Source of the DNA: JBGTIS01 sp041745535
GTDB taxonomy: Bacteria; Bacteroidota; Bacteroidia; Cytophagales; Cyclobacteriaceae
Length of the DNA: 20,423 nucleotides
Reading direction: 5' to 3'
Assembly: GCA_041745535.1 (NCBI GenBank)
Contig: JBGTIS010000021.1
Coordinates: 1-20,423, forward strand
The translations under genes were made by a program, and so were the position numbers. Below the pieces are notes generated by a model. The model was given only the letters and a program-made list of their open reading frames with translations. It ran no database searches and was not told the DNA's origin. This document shows, piece after piece, positions 17,120 through 20,423 of the stretch. The first letter of the stretch is position 1; each line of letters starts with the position of its first letter.

Positions 17120-18523
17120 TCAGGTTGACTGAATTTTTCCGTTGGCGATAATTTCGCGGATATCGCTGATGATTTTATTGGCCAGGTGCTCGGCAGTAGC
17201 CACTGAATCGGATTCGGCAATAATCCGGATAATAGGTTCGGTATTAGACTTGCGCAAATGCACCCATTCTTTTCCGAAATAAATTTTTATTCCGTCCTGG
17301 GTATTAATTTTCATTTTGGCATATTTCTCCTGTACTCCTTTCAGCAAGCCGTCAATATCCAGGTCGGGTGTCAGGTCCAACTTGAATTTAGCGATATGGT
17401 AATCGGGATAAGTGGCTTTTAGCCGGGAAACAGGCTTACCAAATTTGGCCAGATGGGTTAGGAACAAGGCAATGCCTACCAGCGCGTCGCGGCCATAGTG
17501 CAATTTCGGAAAAATAACGCCCCCATTGCCTTCACCGCCAATCACCGCTTTGGTTTTCTTCATGGTAGTAACCACATTTACCTCGCCCACAGCGGCGGCC
17601 GTATATTTACCGCCATGCTTTTCCGTAACGTCCTGCAAGGCAATGGTAGAAGAAAGATTAGAAACCGTATTACCCGGTTGCAGGCCCAGGATATAGTCTG
17701 CTACGGCTACCAGGGTATACTCTTCCCCGAAAGGCGTACCATTTTCCTGAATCAGCACCAGCCGGTCTACATCCGGATCTACCACAATACCCAGGTCAAA
17801 AGTACCCTGTTCAATTTTGTAGCAAATCTGGCTGAGGTTTTCCGGTACCGGTTCCGGATTGTGCTGGAAAACACCAGTGGGTTCACAAAAAAGTTTTTCT
17901 ATGGTTTTTACGCCCAAAGCCTGCAGCAGCATCGGTACAGCAATGCCCCCTACCGAATTCACACAGTCGATGGCAATTTTGAAATTTTTCTTTTTAATGG
18001 CTTCCACATCTACCTCTGGCAGGGCCAGTATTTTATCGATGTGAATTTTGGTATAGTTGTCTTTAGTTTTATACCAGCCCAGCTTGCTCACCGATACAAA
18101 CTCAATGGCATCGGTTTCGGCAATATGCAGAATTTCTTCTCCTACCTCTGCGGAAACAAACTCACCGGCAGCATTCAACAGTTTTAGCGCGTTCCACTGC
18201 CCGGGATTATGACTGGCCGTAATAATGATACCACCATGCGCTTTTTCTTCTGTTACGGCAATTTCCACCGTAGGGGTAGTTGCCAAACCGATATCGATTA
18301 CATTCACCCCTACGCTTTGCAGCGAGGCGATTACCAGGTGATTGATCATTTCGCCAGAAACCCGGGCATCCCGGCCTATGACTACTTTAGGGTCTTTATG
18401 ACTACTTTTTGCCCACATACCAAAGGCCGCGGCATATTTTACTGCTTCAAAAGGAGTGAACGCTGTACCAGGTTTACCACCGATTGTTCCTCGTATTCCA
18501 GAAATAGATTTAATAAGTGTCAA
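17120..18523 (-). CDS. glmM: Phosphoglucosamine mutase
   Basis: 467 residues, an alpha-D-phosphohexomutase. It should interconvert glucosamine 6-phosphate and glucosamine 1-phosphate on the way to UDP-GlcNAc for peptidoglycan and LPS. Four signature regions are present: the N-terminal SGIRGTIGG; the active-site serine loop IITASHNPGQWNALK (Ser104, phosphorylated during catalysis); the metal-binding loop VVDPDVDRLVL; and the sugar-specificity loop GGEGNGGVIFP. Close to the C-terminus is the phosphate-binding RKSNTEPIIRI. Phosphomannomutase/phosphoglucomutase activity cannot be excluded. The gene starts 63 bases after the NqrM-like small gene. Confidence 0.9.
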   Translation of the reverse strand: MTLIKSISGIRGTIGGKPGTAFTPFEAVKYAAAFGMWAKSSHKDPKVVIGRDARVSGEMINHLVIASLQSVGVNVIDIGLATTPTVEIAVTEEKAHGGIIITASHNPGQWNALKLLNAAGEFVSAEVGEEILHIAETDAIEFVSVSKLGWYKTKDNYTKIHIDKILALPEVDVEAIKKKNFKIAIDCVNSVGGIAVPMLLQALGVKTIEKLFCEPTGVFQHNPEPVPENLSQICYKIEQGTFDLGIVVDPDVDRLVLIQENGTPFGEEYTLVAVADYILGLQPGNTVSNLSSTIALQDVTEKHGGKYTAAAVGEVNVVTTMKKTKAVIGGEGNGGVIFPKLHYGRDALVGIALFLTHLAKFGKPVSRLKATYPDYHIAKFKLDLTPDLDIDGLLKGVQEKYAKMKINTQDGIKIYFGKEWVHLRKSNTEPIIRIIAESDSVATAEHLANKIISDIREIIANGKIQST

Positions 18524-18586
18524 GAGAATGACAGTTGATAAGTTAAAAAAGATTTATAGTAAATATAGGATATTGATATTAATCAA

Positions 18587-18829
18587 CTAGAATTTTGACA
18601 AAACTTTGTTCACTTCAGATTCTTCCTGCCGGGTATCGCCACAATCAGTCCCTTCGCCCACCTTTTTGCCACAGTAGCTGCAGGTTACCCCCTCTTTATT
18701 TAAGAAAGGACTCTGCGAAGCACAGGTACCTTTAAACTCTCCCTTCTTTAAAAAGATAAGCCGTACCGACATCAACACAAAAAATAAAGCCACGAATCCT
18801 ATTCCCAATAATACCGTTGTCATATTCAA
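18587..18829 (-). CDS. Small membrane protein with cysteine cluster, NqrM-like
   Basis: 80 residues. One membrane segment covers ~5-27 (TTVLLGIGFVALFFVLMSVR). A polar part follows with four cysteines: Cys36 in GEFKGTC, Cys50 and Cys53 in TCSYC, and Cys63 in TDCG. The layout of short membrane anchor, KG(T/S)C and later CxxC resembles NqrM (DUF539), the small factor needed to mature the Na+-pumping NADH:quinone reductase, which delivers or holds iron through its cysteines. No nqr genes are in the window, so this is an inference; an unrelated zinc-ribbon-like membrane protein is the alternative. It heads a minus-strand run with glmM and cysteine desulfurase and diverges from mazG, 78 bases away. 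Confidence 0.72.
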   Translation of the reverse strand: MNMTTVLLGIGFVALFFVLMSVRLIFLKKGEFKGTCASQSPFLNKEGVTCSYCGKKVGEGTDCGDTRQEESEVNKVLSKF

Positions 18830-18907
18830 GTAATTTTATACAAATTTAGCAATTCAATTGATAAAACGTATAGTAACCAACCAAAGTTTCTGATCCAAAT
18901 TATACAC

Positions 18908-19723
18908 ATGAAAAATATAAAATCCACACCAGATCCTGACCGGCAAAAAAAACTGGCGGCATTCGATCGGCTGCTCACTATTATGGATGAGTTGCGTGAA
19001 AACTGTCCGTGGGATAAAAAACAAACCCTGGAAACCCTGCGCCACCTCACCATAGAAGAAACCCACGAACTGTCAGATGCCATTCTGGACGGAGACCTAC
19101 AGGAAGTGAAGAAAGAGCTGGGAGATATTATTTTACACATGGTATTTTATGCCCGCATTGCCTCCGAAACTAATCAGTTCGACATTAGCGATGTGCTCAA
19201 TGGTATCTGCGATAAACTCGTCCACCGGCACCCCCATATTTATGGCAATATTGATGCCGACGATGAGGAAACTGTAAAAAGAAATTGGGAACAGATTAAG
19301 CTGAAAGAAAAAGGCAATAAAACCCCAACGGTGCTGGGTGGCGTACCCCGGTCGTTACCCGCCCTGGTGAAAGCCATGCGCATTCAGGAAAAGGCCCGGG
19401 GTGTGGGCTTCGACTGGGACCATCAGGAGCAGGTATGGCAGAAAGTAGAGGAAGAAATGAGGGAATTTAAATACGAAGCCGATCAGGCAGCGGCCGACCC
19501 GCACAAAATTACAGCGGAGTTTGGCGACCTGTTATTTTCTTTGATCAACTATGCCCGATTTGTGAATGTGAACCCGGAAGAAGCCCTGGAAAGAACGAAT
19601 AAAAAGTTTATAAAAAGATTTAAATATCTGGAAGAAAAATCGGCCGAAGATGGAAAAAAATTAGGCGAAATGACGTTAGAAGATATGGATTCTTACTGGA
19701 ATGAAGCCAAGAAATTAAGCTAA
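18908..19723 (+). CDS. mazG: Nucleoside triphosphate pyrophosphohydrolase MazG
   Basis: 271 residues with the two tandem MazG domains of the long form. Domain 1 (~18-125) has ENCPWDKKQTLETLRHL and the metal-binding EETHE (50-54)...ELGD (70-73). It is followed by HRHPHIYG and NWEQIK at its end. Domain 2 (~150-260) has KVEEEMREF and AEFGDLLFSLINYARF. The enzyme hydrolyses noncanonical or excess NTPs to NMP and pyrophosphate in the cytoplasm, clearing damaged nucleotides. The ATG at 18908 gives an N-terminus a little longer than the core domain. The gene is divergent from the NqrM-like gene and probably monocistronic. Confidence 0.93.
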   Translation: MKNIKSTPDPDRQKKLAAFDRLLTIMDELRENCPWDKKQTLETLRHLTIEETHELSDAILDGDLQEVKKELGDIILHMVFYARIASETNQFDISDVLNGICDKLVHRHPHIYGNIDADDEETVKRNWEQIKLKEKGNKTPTVLGGVPRSLPALVKAMRIQEKARGVGFDWDHQEQVWQKVEEEMREFKYEADQAAADPHKITAEFGDLLFSLINYARFVNVNPEEALERTNKKFIKRFKYLEEKSAEDGKKLGEMTLEDMDSYWNEAKKLS

Positions 19724-19816
19724 ACGCTCGCTTTTCAAATATTAAAATCTATTTTCTTAGATTTGATAAAATGCTCTGATAATCTATTGAATTTATTTAA
19801 TATCAGCATTAACAGA

Positions 19817-20087
19817 ATGAGAAAAAGGCAACAAGAAAGATTAAAAGATATTACTATTGATCATATTTATGACTACTACTTTAACGAACTTGTTAGGGTA
19901 TTGGAAGGGGAAAAAAATTAAAAACAAAACAGATGAACACATAGAAATCGAATTGGATGTTCAAGTAAATCATGAGCTTATTGCTCTATTATTTTCATAT
20001 ATGGATGCTGTTGAAATAATAGAGCCAGCATCTTTAAGAGAGAAGTTCAAAACCATTTCAGATTCAATTTTTAAAAGGTACAAATGA
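19817..20087 (+). pseudogene. Fragment of a WYL-domain-type transcriptional regulator
   Basis: An ATG at 19817 opens 34 codons (MRKRQQERLKDITIDHIYDY...) and stops just after the A-rich run near 19912. The overlapping frame, open from 19845 to 20087, carries on with IELDVQVNHELIALLFSYMD followed by VEIIEPASLREKF. This is the typical end of WYL-domain regulators, where the last strand-helix unit is followed by E-P-x-S-L-R. The helix-turn-helix and most of the WYL domain are missing. It is likely a truncated, frameshifted remnant; alternatively the second frame alone is a small ORF starting at the internal ATG at 19869. Confidence 0.42.
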
Positions 20088-20423
20088 AACCCATCTCCCA
20101 AAGCAAATTGCCTCTTACTTGAGAAACATTTCATCCACGGTACAACCAGGTTCTCATAGAACTGAAATTGATGATCATATTCGCATAGTACGTACACATT
20201 ACTTGATGAAAAGTGTATTGTATCAATTATTTGATGTTCTGGTTTGGTTTAAAATGTATGTGGATTCAAACCCTAAAATCGAAAATTGGGAAAGGGTTGA
20301 TACAATTGGAGAAGTCGATGAAACAGGAACAGAAGAATTAATTCACGGAAGTGTAATAAATGTAAACACCCAGAAAGGCTTTGCATTTTTCAAACCTGAT
20401 GCACTGGGCGATAATATATTTAT
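20038..20423 (+). CDS. Partial ORF with a cold-shock-like motif near the right edge
   Basis: The frame is open from 20038 and runs off the window edge, about 128 codons. It overlaps the end of the WYL fragment. No ATG start is obvious before an in-frame ATG near 20206, so the start is unknown (TTG or an upstream frameshift are options). The first part (HLPKQIASYLRNISSTVQPG) is not recognised. Near the edge, GSVINVNTQKGFAFF followed by DNIF matches the cold-shock/OB-fold pattern GxVxxxxxxKGFGF...DxF, suggesting a nucleic-acid-binding domain. Base composition is clearly more A+T rich than in mazG next door. Confidence 0.45.

Noticed and set aside
15909..18829. Open frames on the plus strand opposite cysteine desulfurase and glmM, some over 200 codons
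   Set aside because: They are antisense shadows of strongly conserved genes and have no recognisable protein features.
18841..18848. TAAATTTG -7 box on the minus strand before the NqrM-like gene
   Set aside because: It has no TTTG at the right distance and lies only 12 bases from the ATG, leaving almost no leader.
19745..19764. AAATCTA / TAGATTT stem after mazG as a terminator
   Set aside because: Only 7 A+T-rich pairs and no U-tract; expected by chance in such sequence.

Overview
The window looks like a chromosomal stretch of a Bacteroidota bacterium, most likely of the Cytophagales type. Several secreted proteins end in type IX secretion (Por) sorting domains. A perfect Bacteroidetes-type promoter (TTTG, 19 bp, TAnnTTTG) lies upstream of one gene. 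Ribosome binding sites are weak. GlmM carries the SNTEP form of its phosphate-binding loop, which I associate with this phylum. No rRNA, tRNA, CRISPR array or intact mobile element was seen.

Left part (1-4250) is a cell-surface region with clear gene decay. It holds the 3' end of a coiled-coil surface protein, then a T9SS-sorted protein broken by at least two frameshifts and two in-frame stops. After a strong hairpin comes a minus-strand tail-fibre-like protein with an S74-type intramolecular chaperone domain and a T9SS tail. An 800-base stretch follows that holds only degraded minus-strand coding fragments.

Middle part (4161-12788) carries catabolic, redox and surface genes: a promoter-driven secreted DUF6807 (PmoA-like) protein; a convergent LysR regulator plus Gfo/Idh/MocA oxidoreductase pair; an FAD amine oxidase-type oxidoreductase; a 760-residue multidomain secreted protein; and a lipoprotein-like PQQ-type sugar dehydrogenase. 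Hairpins with U-tracts separate several of these.

Right part (12980-19723) holds a two-gene plus-strand unit, a formate/nitrite transporter fused to a DsbA-like domain followed by a PAT-type acetyltransferase. It also has a DUF937-like protein, a minus-strand run (NqrM-like small protein, glmM, cysteine desulfurase) and a divergent mazG. The last 700 bases are markedly A+T rich and contain a broken WYL-type regulator fragment and a partial ORF ending in a cold-shock-like motif.

The most unusual item is the transporter-DsbA fusion, whose DsbA-like part has lost both the second active-site cysteine and the cis-proline. I did not find a convincing new multi-gene system; most other genes are recognisable families in ordinary arrangements.
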